From NCBI GenBank assembly GCA_903822015.1, contig CAIJNQ010000052.1:1-37269 (forward strand): 37,269 nucleotides of DNA, in the 5' to 3' direction. Source of the DNA: an uncultured Verrucomicrobia subdivision 3 bacterium. Its GTDB lineage: Bacteria > Verrucomicrobiota > Verrucomicrobiia > Limisphaerales > UBA11358. Shown here one piece after another: positions 8,742 to 16,566 of the stretch. Numbering within the stretch: position 1 is the stretch's first letter; each line of letters starts with the position of its first letter. The position numbers and the translations under genes are program-made. Under the pieces are notes generated by a model. It saw only the letters and a list, made by a program, of their open reading frames with translations, ran no database searches and had not been told where the DNA came from.

Positions 8742-9356
8742 CTATTTATTCAAATCATTACAGATCTGTTTGGAAACTTCCTGGTAAATGTGCGGATGCA
8801 GCACGCCGACGAACGGCAGGTTGCGGTACCGCTCGGCAAAATCAAGTCCATACCCGACGACAAACAAATCCGGGATGGAAAAGCCGACGTGATGGGCGCG
8901 GATATTTTCAACCCGCCGGCTGGGTTTGTCGAGCAGGACGCAGGTTTTGATTGTGCGCGGCTTCAAAGCGCGCAGCTTGGGCAAAACCCGGCTCATGGTT
9001 TTGCCGGTATCCAGAATGTCATCCACCAGCAAAACATCGCGGTTGCGCACGTCGAGACGCAATTCCTTGGTGAACACCAGTTCGCCGGATTCCGTGCCCA
9101 GGCCGTAGCTGGAAACACCAATGAAATCCAAACGCAGCGGCAGATTCAAATGGCGGATCAAATCCGCGAGGAACATTACCGTGCCGCTCAAAAGCGACAC
9201 AACCACCATTTCCCGCCCGCGAAAATCCCGCTCAATTTCGCGCGCCAGCCCCTTGATGCGGCGGGCAAGCTGATCATCGGTAATGAGGATGGACTCAACC
9301 TCCTTACGCCACCGCAGCGGGACGGAGGTTTTGGAGCTTTTTAATATGACACTCAC
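8742..9356 (-). CDS. hpt: Hypoxanthine(-guanine) phosphoribosyltransferase
   Basis: Hpt converts hypoxanthine or guanine plus PRPP to IMP or GMP in the cytosol. The PRPP-binding loop appears at residues 108-120 (VLLVDDILDTGKT). The flexible-loop region is FIGVSSYGLGTESG and the purine-contacting strand is KTCVLLDKPSRR. The C-terminal block DLFVVGYGLDFAERYRNLPF is diagnostic of HPRT. The length, 204 residues, is slightly above the usual 175-185 because of an N-terminal extension from the GTG start at 9356. No in-frame ATG gives a better start before the conserved region. It sits 3 nt after the dUTPase stop and directly against the nucleoside transporter start. Confidence 0.93.
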   Translation of the reverse strand: MSVILKSSKTSVPLRWRKEVESILITDDQLARRIKGLAREIERDFRGREMVVVSLLSGTVMFLADLIRHLNLPLRLDFIGVSSYGLGTESGELVFTKELRLDVRNRDVLLVDDILDTGKTMSRVLPKLRALKPRTIKTCVLLDKPSRRVENIRAHHVGFSIPDLFVVGYGLDFAERYRNLPFVGVLHPHIYQEVSKQICNDLNK

Positions 9357-9359
9357 TCG

Positions 9360-9740
9360 TCAGATGTGTTTGGAATCATTCTCGTCCTTTTGCGTGTAAC
9401 CAGTGTCCTGGCGCTTGAAATTCACCTCGTTCTTTTTCACATAGGCCGCGAAGACATCATCCGCGTCCATGCCCAGCACCTGCGCCATGCTGATCAAAAA
9501 ATGAAACAAATCGACCACCTCGACACGGGCATTTTGCTCGTCGAACTTTTGATACTTGGCCCACCATTTCCACGGCACACTGTCGGTGAGTTCGGCCATT
9601 TCTTGCGACATGGCACGGCAGTAATTCAGAATCCACCGGGTTTTTTCTTCTTCGCTCATCCCGTCGGTTTTGACGCCGATGCGTTGATTGAGCGCTTTCT
9701 GCATCCGAAAAAGTTCGCGGAGTTGATCTGGATTTTCCAT
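9360..9740 (-). CDS. Dimeric dUTPase (dUTPase_2, MazG-like all-alpha NTP pyrophosphatase)
   Basis: Enzymes of this family hydrolyse dUTP (often also dUDP) to dUMP, keeping uracil out of DNA. The 126-residue all-alpha product shows the expected metal-binding acidic motifs: Glu47 and Glu50 in SQEMAEL, Glu74 and Asp77 in VEVVDLFHFLISMAQVLGM, and the closing KKNEVNFKRQDTGY. This is the fold of dUTPases in trypanosomatids, some phages and Campylobacter, unrelated to the common trimeric Dut. I chose the ATG at 9740 because it gives the family-typical start; the extended frame to 9812 adds basic non-conserved residues. It is the first gene of a dUTPase-hpt-nucleoside transporter run. Substrate preference within the MazG superfamily is inferred. 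Confidence 0.85.
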   Translation of the reverse strand: MENPDQLRELFRMQKALNQRIGVKTDGMSEEEKTRWILNYCRAMSQEMAELTDSVPWKWWAKYQKFDEQNARVEVVDLFHFLISMAQVLGMDADDVFAAYVKKNEVNFKRQDTGYTQKDENDSKHI

Positions 9741-9827
9741 GCGGGAAAAATACCTGAGCCGCGGGCCAGGGGTAAGCAGAAAGTTGTCCCCAGCCGCCTG
9801 GCGGCGCGCCACCTTTTCTTTTTGGCT

Positions 9828-9855
9828 TTGAACTTACCGCCGCGAACCGTATAAC
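9828..9855 (+). promoter_or_regulatory. Putative promoter of the exbB-exbD-tonB operon (possibly leaderless)
   Basis: TTGAAC (9828-9833) and TATAAC (9850-9855) are separated by 16 nt. The -10 hexamer ends only 6 nt before the exbB ATG at 9862 and no Shine-Dalgarno sequence is visible. Transcription would therefore start at or next to the first base of the start codon. Confidence 0.5.
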
Positions 9856-9861
9856 AAGCCC

Positions 9862-10500
9862 ATGTTGCCAACGCTTTTAGCCAACGGCGGCGCGATGATT
9901 TGGTTGATTCTCATCGCCGGAGCCGTAGCCCTGGTCGTGTTCATTGAACGCGTGCTGCACTGCCACCGCGCGCAAATCAATTCCGCCGAGTTTCTCAGCG
10001 GCGTGCGGAACGTGCTCAAGCGCGACAATGTCGTGGAGGCCATTTCGATCTGCGACGCCACACCCGGACCCGTGGCCCGGCTCGTGAAGACGGCGATCCT
10101 CAACCGCGACAAGGACCGCGACCGCGTGCGCGAGGCGGTGGAAGAAGCCGGCCTGACCGAAGTTCCATTGCTTGAAGACCGCCTAAATCTTTTGGCCACC
10201 ATTGCCCAAATCGCGCCATTGCTCGGCTTGCTCGGCACGATTCTCGGCTTCATGGAAATTTTCCACCAGATGCAGGAAGCCGGTCTCTACGCCAATATCG
10301 AACAGCTTTCGCACGGGATCTGGAAGGCGCTCATCTGCGCGGGGGCGGGCATCGCCGTCGCGATTCCGGCGCACGCGGGCTACAATTATCTCGTCAGCCG
10401 CATTAATAAAATCGTGCTCGACATGGAACGCGCCGCCGGCGAAATCGTCAACATTGTCACCGAAAACGGCAACGGCAACGGTCCCGGCCAATCCAGATGA
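9862..10500 (+). CDS. exbB: MotA/TolQ/ExbB proton-channel protein
   Basis: ExbB forms the pentameric inner-membrane channel that, with ExbD, uses the proton gradient to drive TonB-dependent work at the outer membrane. The 212-residue product has three helices: about 12-30 (MIWLILIAGAVALVVFIER), 108-128 (IAQIAPLLGLLGTILGFMEIF) and 148-170 (ALICAGAGIAVAIPAHAGYN). The signature block LLGLLGTILGFMEIF and the AxxIPA helix are diagnostic of the family. TolQ is an alternative, but the TonB-like gene downstream favours ExbB. It overlaps the next gene by ATGA (10497-10500). A promoter lies immediately upstream. Confidence 0.92.
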   Translation: MLPTLLANGGAMIWLILIAGAVALVVFIERVLHCHRAQINSAEFLSGVRNVLKRDNVVEAISICDATPGPVARLVKTAILNRDKDRDRVREAVEEAGLTEVPLLEDRLNLLATIAQIAPLLGLLGTILGFMEIFHQMQEAGLYANIEQLSHGIWKALICAGAGIAVAIPAHAGYNYLVSRINKIVLDMERAAGEIVNIVTENGNGNGPGQSR

Positions 10501-10925
10501 AATTTCCCCGCAACACCCGGTTGCTGCGCAATCCCCTCGATGTTGCGCCGTTCGCCGCCGTCTTTTTCCTGCTCGTTATTTTTCTTATGCTGGCGGCCCT
10601 GCTGCCGACACCCGGCCTGCCGCTGCAATTGCCGGTCGCCAGTGATTTACCCGGCACGGACCGGCCGGGATTAGCCGTGGCGGTTGATGCCGGCGGCCGT
10701 TTTTATTTCGCCAACCAAATCGTTAGCGCGACACAACTAAAATCAAATTTGATGGCGGCCGTAAAAAATTCCAACGTGCCGCTTACACTGGTCATTCACG
10801 CCGATAAGAGCGTGACCTACGAACAGCTTGTCCGCCTGACATTGATCGCGCGTGACGCCGGCATCCAGACCGCGCTGCTCGCCACTTTGCCCCGAATTGT
10901 CACCACGCCCGATCTGCTCCCATGA
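10497..10925 (+). CDS. exbD: ExbD/TolR family biopolymer transport protein
   Basis: ExbD is the partner of ExbB: one N-terminal helix inside the ExbB ring and a periplasmic domain. The 142-residue product has a helix at about residues 17-39 (DVAPFAAVFFLLVIFLMLAALL). In this helix the family normally has an Asp that carries protons; here the Asp sits at the start (LDVAPF), as expected. The periplasmic part contains LVIHADKSVTYEQLVRLTLIARDAGI, matching the ExbD/TolR fold. It overlaps the genes on both sides through ATGA sequences (10497-10500 and 10922-10925), so the three subunits are translationally coupled. Confidence 0.9.
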   Translation: MKFPRNTRLLRNPLDVAPFAAVFFLLVIFLMLAALLPTPGLPLQLPVASDLPGTDRPGLAVAVDAGGRFYFANQIVSATQLKSNLMAAVKNSNVPLTLVIHADKSVTYEQLVRLTLIARDAGIQTALLATLPRIVTTPDLLP

Positions 10926-11689
10926 ACGACGCCCCGGTATATCTGCCAGCGCTGGAATCTGCCGGGTCAAGGCGCAGCGAGAACTGGTCAACCCCCCGCC
11001 GGATCACCGTCATCGCGCTGGTTGCTGCCGTACAAATCGCCTTGATTTTCGTGTTCGGTGAAAAGCAGGCGATACATCCACGCGCGGCACTCCATGTTCC
11101 CACGCTTAAACTCGCGGACAACACCGGGGAGCAGATCGCCTTGAACGACCCGACGCTATTTGTCCTGCCCAACCCGAAAGATTTCGCGTCCGCCGTGTGG
11201 CTGAATCGGGAGACTCAGGCGCCGCCCATTTTCCGCTGGACGGAATCGCCGCGCTGGCTGCCACTGAACACCAACAGCTTGGGTGGGGTCTTTGGGGATT
11301 TCATGAAGTACAGTTTTTCTGCGGGCCATGCTTTTGACTATAAACCCGAGGCCATATTCACTGCCCCGACGCTGCCGGTTTTATCCGCGCCGATACGGAA
11401 TTCAACAATGCTAACCACGGGGGAACTTGCGCAACGGCAATTGCCCAACTCAATCAGCCTGACGAACTGGCCGTATGCAGAGGTGCTTGCGCCATGCGTG
11501 GTTCAAATACTCGTGGATCCAGCAGGAAATGTGGTTTCCTCGGTGCTCCTGAAATCGAGCAATTACAAAAATGCCGATGACAAGGCACTCGAACTGGCCA
11601 GCACTCAACGCTTCACGCCGTCCACGCACCTCACTTTTGGCCGGATTATTATCAACTGGCAGACGATGCCACCCATTCCGAATCCGTGA
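10922..11689 (+). CDS. TonB-like energy transducer with C-terminal TonB domain
   Basis: The 255-residue protein has a short cytoplasmic tail, one helix at about residues 26-44 (ITVIALVAAVQIALIFVFG) and a periplasmic region. The C-terminal domain (about 180-255) follows the TonB pattern: a strand with CVVQILVDPAGNVVSSVLL, a helix DDKALELASTQRFTP, and a final strand GRIIINW. In the family this domain contacts the TonB box of outer-membrane receptors. The middle region lacks the long Pro/Lys-rich spacer of Escherichia coli TonB, so the reach across the periplasm may differ. Position after exbB and exbD with an ATGA overlap supports the call. No TonB-dependent receptor gene is visible in the window. 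Confidence 0.78.
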   Translation: MNDAPVYLPALESAGSRRSENWSTPRRITVIALVAAVQIALIFVFGEKQAIHPRAALHVPTLKLADNTGEQIALNDPTLFVLPNPKDFASAVWLNRETQAPPIFRWTESPRWLPLNTNSLGGVFGDFMKYSFSAGHAFDYKPEAIFTAPTLPVLSAPIRNSTMLTTGELAQRQLPNSISLTNWPYAEVLAPCVVQILVDPAGNVVSSVLLKSSNYKNADDKALELASTQRFTPSTHLTFGRIIINWQTMPPIPNP

Positions 11690-11690
11690 T

Positions 11691-11915
11691 ATGTCCGCTC
11701 CCTGGCTCATTGTGATTTATGTGGCGGGGCTGCTGGGCACGCTCAGCGGCTGGGGTATTTATGCGGAACTGCGTCGCCGCCGTTTCGGCCCGGCACACCC
11801 GGAAGACCGGGTATTCCGGTGCACCAAATGCGGTTTTGTTTATACCGACGACGCCGATGTGGATCGCTCGCGCTGTTCACAATGCGGCAAAATGAACGTG
11901 CCGATGGAGTTTTAA
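11691..11915 (+). CDS. Small membrane protein with a zinc-ribbon-like tail
   Basis: The 74-residue product starts one nt after the TonB-like gene stop. It has one helix (residues about 4-24, [21 protein letters not shown]), a basic cytoplasm-facing segment (ELRRRRFG), then two CxxC pairs. These are [11 protein letters not shown] and, twelve residues on, CSQCGKMN. Four cysteines in this arrangement form a rubredoxin- or zinc-ribbon-like metal site. I do not recognise a named family. Close spacing puts it in the exbB-exbD-tonB operon, so it may be an accessory of that complex. Its TAA stop overlaps the guaB stop from the other strand (TTAA at 11912-11915). Confidence 0.72.
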   Translation: MSAPWLIVIYVAGLLGTLSGWGIYAELRRRRFGPAHPEDRVFRCTKCGFVYTDDADVDRSRCSQCGKMNVPMEF

Positions 11916-13474
11916 TTTCCCGTTTTCAATTCCACGACGTCATGCGGGGCAGCTTCGCGCATGCCTGCGGGACTGACACGAATGTAGCGGGCCTTGTCGC
12001 GGAGTTGCGTGAGGTTGGCTGCGCCCAGGTAACCCATGCCGCTCTGGATGCCGCCGATGAGTTGGGCCAGCACCCGATCCACCGAGCCGCAGGCTTCCTT
12101 AAGCGCCTCGATACCTTCGGCGGCAACTTTCTGCGTGGGATTTTTGTCGTGCCCATAGCGCGCGGCCGAGCCGGTGCGCATCGCCGCCAGGCTGCCCATG
12201 CCGCGATACTGCTTGTAAAGTTTACCGCTGATCTCCACCACATCGCCGGGGGCCTCGTTGCATCCGGCAAAAATGCCGCCGCAAATTACGGCCTGCGCAA
12301 GCGTTAACGCCTTCACGATGTCGCCGGATTTTGTGATGCCGCCGTCGGCCAGAATGGAGACTTTTTTCTTGGCCGCCGCGCGCGAACAGATATAGAGCGC
12401 GGTCATCTGGGGAATGCCCACCCCCGCGACGATGCGAGTGGTGCAGATTGAGCCCGGCCCCTGCCCCACCTTGATGGCGTTCGCACCGCAGTCGGCCAGA
12501 AATTCGACACCCGCCGCACTCGTGACATTGCCGGCGATTATGGGCAATTCCGGAAACGCGTCACGCAATACGCGCACCATGTCGCCCACGCCCTTCGTGT
12601 GACCGTGCGCCGTGGATACCGCGACCACATCCACCCCGCGTTCCACGAGCCCACCGACGTGTTCGAGGATTCTCTTTTTGTCAAGTTCGCCAAAGGCATT
12701 GCGGGTGGCGGAAACCGCCGCGCCACAAATAAGGTGATGGTGCGCGTCCCGCGCAGGCTTGAACTGCGCCTTGCGTTCCTGCGTGATGCGCTCGACGTCG
12801 CTCATAGTGATCAGTCCGTGCAGATGATCGTCGTCATCCACCACCAGTAATTTGTGGATGCCGATATGCTCGGTGAAAAATTTGTCGGCCCGGGCAATCG
12901 GGTCCCGGCCCAGCTCCTTTTTGGTGATGGTGTGGACCTGCTGTCGCGGCGTGAGCGCCTCGGAAACTTTTTTCGTCGCGTAACGGGGCTTCACCACATG
13001 GCCGGACAGAAGACCGACCAGCATTCCCTTCGCATCCACGACGGGAAACGTGCTAAACCCGAATTTTTTCTGTTCAATCAGGGCAAGCACATCGCCGATG
13101 AGCTGGTCCGGGGCAATCTTGATCGGTTCCTGGATAAGGCCGTGGACGTGATTTTTCACCCGGCTGACCTGCGACAACTGCTCGCGTTCGGGCATATTAT
13201 AATGGATCAGACCGAGGCCGCCATTCAGCGCCATCGCGATGGCCATGCGCGATTCGGTAACGGTATCCATGTCGGAGGAGATCGCCGGTATATGGAGATG
13301 CAATCCCTCTGTTAGTGAGGTGTCGAGCTGGGTGTCGCGCGGCAGGATTTCCGAATAAAGCGTCGCCAGCGTTATGTCATCAAACGTGAGACCGATCTTG
13401 GTGTTTGCAGGGAAAAATTTATCCGCCGGTTGGTAGAACGGATCGTCGAAGGTGGAATTGCGCGTCGCTGCCAT
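11912..13474 (-). CDS. guaB: Inosine-5'-monophosphate dehydrogenase
   Basis: GuaB oxidises IMP to XMP with NAD+, the committed step to guanine nucleotides. The 520-residue product has the N-terminal half-barrel ([41 protein letters not shown]), two inserted CBS domains (roughly residues 105-235), and the second half-barrel. The second half contains the catalytic loop [15 protein letters not shown] with the active-site Cys. The flap lies near [18 protein letters not shown], followed by [14 protein letters not shown]. The ATG at 13474 is chosen; a longer frame to 13513 adds unrelated residues. It converges on the zinc-ribbon gene and starts 43 nt after galE, with which it could share a transcript. 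Confidence 0.96.
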   Translation of the reverse strand: MAATRNSTFDDPFYQPADKFFPANTKIGLTFDDITLATLYSEILPRDTQLDTSLTEGLHLHIPAISSDMDTVTESRMAIAMALNGGLGLIHYNMPEREQLSQVSRVKNHVHGLIQEPIKIAPDQLIGDVLALIEQKKFGFSTFPVVDAKGMLVGLLSGHVVKPRYATKKVSEALTPRQQVHTITKKELGRDPIARADKFFTEHIGIHKLLVVDDDDHLHGLITMSDVERITQERKAQFKPARDAHHHLICGAAVSATRNAFGELDKKRILEHVGGLVERGVDVVAVSTAHGHTKGVGDMVRVLRDAFPELPIIAGNVTSAAGVEFLADCGANAIKVGQGPGSICTTRIVAGVGIPQMTALYICSRAAAKKKVSILADGGITKSGDIVKALTLAQAVICGGIFAGCNEAPGDVVEISGKLYKQYRGMGSLAAMRTGSAARYGHDKNPTQKVAAEGIEALKEACGSVDRVLAQLIGGIQSGMGYLGAANLTQLRDKARYIRVSPAGMREAAPHDVVELKTGN

Positions 13475-13517
13475 GTCAGAAAATGCCTGCCGGCCGGCGG
13501 TTTTGGCAAGCAATTAT

Positions 13518-14489
13518 TTAATCCGCGTAACCGGCAGGATGCTTTTGATGCCACGCCCACGCGGTGGCGACAATATCCTCCAGTTTCGGATATTTTGGCT
13601 GCCAGCCGAGATCACGGATCGCCTTATCCGCGGCGGCTACCAGCCGGGGCGGATCCCCGGGACGCCGCGGCTTTTCCACCACGGGTATTTTTTGGCCCGT
13701 GACTTTTTCGCACATTGAAATCACTTCGCGCACGGAATAGCCGTCGCCGTTGCCCAGATTGTAAAACCCCGTTTTACCTGGCACGAGGCCGAGCATGTGC
13801 GCCTGCGCCAGATCCTTGACGTGGATATAATCACGGATGCAGGTGCCATCCGGCGTCGGATAATCCGTTCCGAAGATTTCACATTGCGGCTTCCGGCCCT
13901 GCGCGACGAACAGCACATTCGGAATCAAATGCGTCTCAATGCGATGATGCTCGCCGAATTTATTGCTGGCGCCGGCGGCGTTGAAATAACGGAACGCAAT
14001 GAACTCCAGCTTGTAAATCTGGGCATACCAGATAAGCACTTTCTCGAACATCAACTTCGCCTCGCCATAGGGATTGATCGGACGCTGCGGCAGATCTTCC
14101 GTCATTGGCACGCGGTCCGGCGGCCCATAGGTCGCGCACGTCGAACTGAAGACAAATTTCTTAACACCGCATTCCACGGCGGCGTCGGCGAGCTTGAGGG
14201 CGTTGACCAGGTTGTTGTGAAAATACTTTTTGGGGTCGGTCATGGATTCGCCGACGAGCGCGCTGGCCGCGAAGTGCATGATGGCGTCGGCCTGCGCATC
14301 GCGCAGGGACTGTTTCACCAGTCCAGCATCACGGAGGCAACCCTCGACAAATTTGGCGCGTGGATCCACCGCCGAGCGATGGCCTTCGGTGAGGTTGTCG
14401 AACACCGTGACCTCATGGCCGGCGTCGAGCAATTCCTCCGTGCAGACGGAACCGATGTAGCCAGCTCCGCCGGTGACAAAAACTTTCAT
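13518..14489 (-). CDS. galE: UDP-glucose 4-epimerase
   Basis: GalE interconverts UDP-glucose and UDP-galactose, supplying galactose for surface polysaccharide and feeding the Leloir pathway. The 323-residue short-chain dehydrogenase-like product has the NAD-binding TGGAGYIGS (residues 6-14). Asp31 of the FDNLTEGH block contacts the adenosine ribose. The catalytic triad is around FSSTCATYG (113-122) and Tyr141/Lys145 (PYGEAK). The GalE-specific AFRYFNAAGA, GTDYPTPDGTCIRDYIHVKDLA and YNLGNGDGYSVREV blocks make it a classical GalE rather than a general sugar dehydratase. N-acetyl-sugar epimerase activity cannot be excluded. Confidence 0.94.
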   Translation of the reverse strand: MKVFVTGGAGYIGSVCTEELLDAGHEVTVFDNLTEGHRSAVDPRAKFVEGCLRDAGLVKQSLRDAQADAIMHFAASALVGESMTDPKKYFHNNLVNALKLADAAVECGVKKFVFSSTCATYGPPDRVPMTEDLPQRPINPYGEAKLMFEKVLIWYAQIYKLEFIAFRYFNAAGASNKFGEHHRIETHLIPNVLFVAQGRKPQCEIFGTDYPTPDGTCIRDYIHVKDLAQAHMLGLVPGKTGFYNLGNGDGYSVREVISMCEKVTGQKIPVVEKPRRPGDPPRLVAAADKAIRDLGWQPKYPKLEDIVATAWAWHQKHPAGYAD

Positions 14490-14652
14490 GCGGATAGTCT
14501 AGAGCGATTTTCCAAGGGTGAAAGTTCAAAAATAAATTTCCCGCCCACGGGCAGCGAAGATGGCCCTTCCCGGACGCAGATATCCATCCAGCGCTGATCG
14601 ATTGGCCGGTAATATCTTTGAATCCCATCGATCTTGGGTAACCGGACTTTTT

Positions 14653-15192
14653 TCAAGACCCGGTTCGCCGGCTGATGGCGATGACTTCCGCCACCACTTG
14701 CTCGGCCGCCTGCTGGATTGCCTCATTCGTCGTGCCTGCCAGATTTGAGCCACCGGAGGACTGCCCTTCCGCTTCAAATTTTTCAATCGTTTTTCTTGAA
14801 ATTAAATCCGTGACCGTGGCTTGAACCGAAATTCGCGCCCGTCCGGCCAAAGCCCCGGCCCAATCCCGCTCATCGCGGGAGATGGTTTTGATCTGAAGAA
14901 TTATGATCTCCACTTTGATTCCGCCACTTGAGCCTGCCCTTGCGGGATCCTCATCCACGTCGCCAAACACCTCCCTTTCCCGCAAACCTGAAATTACCTG
15001 ATCATTGAGCAGATGGGTTTCATTTTCCAACCCGCCCAGGGCCGTGGAAGTTTCTATCAGGGCGAAATCAATCGAGACCGGCGTGCTGGTCGTGACCGGG
15101 GTGGCATTTTTGATCAAACCATTTGACGCGCACCCGGTGAGCGTCAGCAAAACCAGCAGAATGAGCCCGTGCGAAATAAAAACGAGTTTCAC
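14653..15192 (-). CDS. Lipoprotein of unknown function (DUF4410-like)
   Basis: The 179-residue product has a lipoprotein signal peptide with lipobox LTGC (lipidated Cys21 by count from the GTG start). The mature part has a beta strand (PVSIDFALIETS), a helix-like stretch (LENETHLLNDQVISGLREREVFGDV), a strand KVEIIILQIKTISRD, then SVQATVTDLISRKTIEKFEAEGQSS and a closing helix AIQQAAEQVVAEVIA. This order resembles DUF4410 lipoproteins and related curli/TolB-like periplasmic domains, but the match is weak. A Shine-Dalgarno AAGGAG lies just 3 nt before the GTG at 15192, rather close but the best start available. It lies alone between galE and the TM2 gene. Confidence 0.65.
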   Translation of the reverse strand: MKLVFISHGLILLVLLTLTGCASNGLIKNATPVTTSTPVSIDFALIETSTALGGLENETHLLNDQVISGLREREVFGDVDEDPARAGSSGGIKVEIIILQIKTISRDERDWAGALAGRARISVQATVTDLISRKTIEKFEAEGQSSGGSNLAGTTNEAIQQAAEQVVAEVIAISRRTGS

Positions 15193-15263
15193 AAGCTCCT
15201 TTTTTTCAATTTGGCCCCGCCCCGGATTCCAAAACGCGGCGGCAGGCAGGCAAACAGCGGTTT

Positions 15264-15512
15264 TTAAAACCAGCCCTTTTTGTTAGTCATGTAGGTATTG
15301 ACGAATTCCTCGTCGCTCTTGGTGAGATAAATGATACCCTCGATAAAACCGATTATGCCGCCGACGCCACAGGTGAGAACGCTGACAACAATTTGAATGA
15401 TTCCTTCCTTGGTGTAGCCGAGGATGAATTTATGTATTCCCAGACTGCCTAGTAAAATGCCGAGAATTCCGCACAAAACTTTTTTGTCTGCTCCGGGTAT
15501 TTTTTCGCTCAT
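15264..15512 (-). CDS. TM2 domain-containing small membrane protein
   Basis: The 82-residue product contains one TM2 domain. A first helix has the signature KKVLCGILGILLGSLGIHKFILG (start of the helix near residue 10), followed by a tight turn YTKEG and a second helix (IIQIVVSVLTCGVGGIIGFIEGIIYL) ending in LTKSDEEF. TM2 domains occur in many bacteria with no settled function. The ATG at 15512 gives the standard short N-terminus; an upstream TTG (15569) would add nineteen unlike residues. It follows the MnmC-like gene by 80 nt and could be cotranscribed with it. Confidence 0.85.
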   Translation of the reverse strand: MSEKIPGADKKVLCGILGILLGSLGIHKFILGYTKEGIIQIVVSVLTCGVGGIIGFIEGIIYLTKSDEEFVNTYMTNKKGWF

Positions 15513-15592
15513 AGGTGTTGACGGTTGATCTAACGGCTTTGGTTTAATGATTTTCGCCAAATCAGTCAACGGGTCATGTGCCGTCCGGCAAT

Positions 15593-16471
15593 TCAGACCC
15601 GCCCAAACTGCGGATGAGCCTGCAATCGCTCCCAGTTTTCCTCGCTTAACGGCGCGATACGATAAACCGGTTCCACCATCGGCTCGGCGCTGTGCGAGCG
15701 GCGGGCGCGGTCCAGCCAGCGGCGGTCCAGGGGTTCGGCGATCAAGCTCAAATTATTCGCCGCAATCGTCGTCTCCTCCTTCTCGCCGGTGGCGTGGCCG
15801 ACGCCGACAAAAAATCCGGCCAACAGCAAGGTCACGCGCAGAATCGTGCTGCGTGAATAGGTCGGCATCGCGCAGGGCCTCCGCGGATCGAGCAGTTGAA
15901 ACAGGTTTGTGAATAAAGGCAGCGTCCACATGGCTGGATTTCTCGCGGGGGAATATGCATCGAACAAAATCACATGCGGCGTTGGCAACGGCTTGACGGA
16001 TTCCCGTCCCACCATTTGAGAAATAAGCAGCGATGGAAAGTCGCCGTGGTGAAATTCCCAGTTCACCGTTTGCGGGCCATCTTGAAACCCCACGCGATGC
16101 TTATGGATGAATGCTTGAAGATGTGCTTCGTAGCCGCCGAAGTACCCGAGGTCGGCGGCGTGTTTCAGCGCAAACACCAGCGGTTCCAAGGTATGGTCAA
16201 AACTGACCAGGCGAATCCGGCACGCTAAGTCCCGCGTGGCGTGCAGGATGGTCAGAGAATTAGCCGCCGCGCCAAGGCCGACATCCCAGATCACAAATTC
16301 CCCCGCATGATTTTGCAGCCGCTCGCACAGCCGGAGTTGGTGAAGGTAAAGCGCCTCCGCCTCGGCGACCGGCCCGACTACCGGATGAAACGTCTCCGCG
16401 TCCGCGAGCGAACGGACGGAACAGATGCCGTTGTTCAGGCGGACAAGTTGATAACCGGAATCGGTTTGCAT
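15593..16471 (-). CDS. MnmC-like SAM-dependent methyltransferase
   Basis: The 292-residue product is a Rossmann-type methyltransferase of the MnmC methyl-transferase group (Methyltransf_30), whose characterised members finish the mnm5 modification of wobble uridine in tRNA. Seen here are a SAM-binding strand and loop (VIWDVGLGAAANSL), the acidic strand after it (LVSFDHTLEPL), the family block VILFDAYSPARNPAMWTLP, and PTYSRSTILRVTLLLAGFFVG with GEKEETTIA. These match the MnmC pattern (DgFsPakNP.mW...T.s....r..L..aGF.v). It lacks the FAD oxidase half of bifunctional MnmC, as is common outside gamma-proteobacteria. tRNA is the likely substrate but is inferred. Confidence 0.78.
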   Translation of the reverse strand: MQTDSGYQLVRLNNGICSVRSLADAETFHPVVGPVAEAEALYLHQLRLCERLQNHAGEFVIWDVGLGAAANSLTILHATRDLACRIRLVSFDHTLEPLVFALKHAADLGYFGGYEAHLQAFIHKHRVGFQDGPQTVNWEFHHGDFPSLLISQMVGRESVKPLPTPHVILFDAYSPARNPAMWTLPLFTNLFQLLDPRRPCAMPTYSRSTILRVTLLLAGFFVGVGHATGEKEETTIAANNLSLIAEPLDRRWLDRARRSHSAEPMVEPVYRIAPLSEENWERLQAHPQFGRV

Positions 16472-16500
16472 GGTTCAGTCTTGCGTGAATTGATGCCGGC

Positions 16501-16539
16501 GAAAAGAAAAACCGGCAACCCGTCCGCACGGATTGCCGG
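16501..16539 (-). terminator. Strong intrinsic terminator after the class V aminotransferase gene
   Basis: On the minus strand CCGGCAATCCGT pairs with ACGGGTTGCCGG across a GCGG loop (16512-16539), with one mismatch in twelve pairs, and is followed at once by TTTTTCTTTT. It lies 28 nt past the aminotransferase stop. Confidence 0.85.
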
Positions 16540-16566
16540 TCCAACCCAAACCAACCGTCAACTAAA

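Noticed and set aside
13797-14597. Plus-strand 266-codon frame across galE
   Set aside because: Antisense to galE, which carries TGGAGYIGS and the Tyr141/Lys145 active-site pair.
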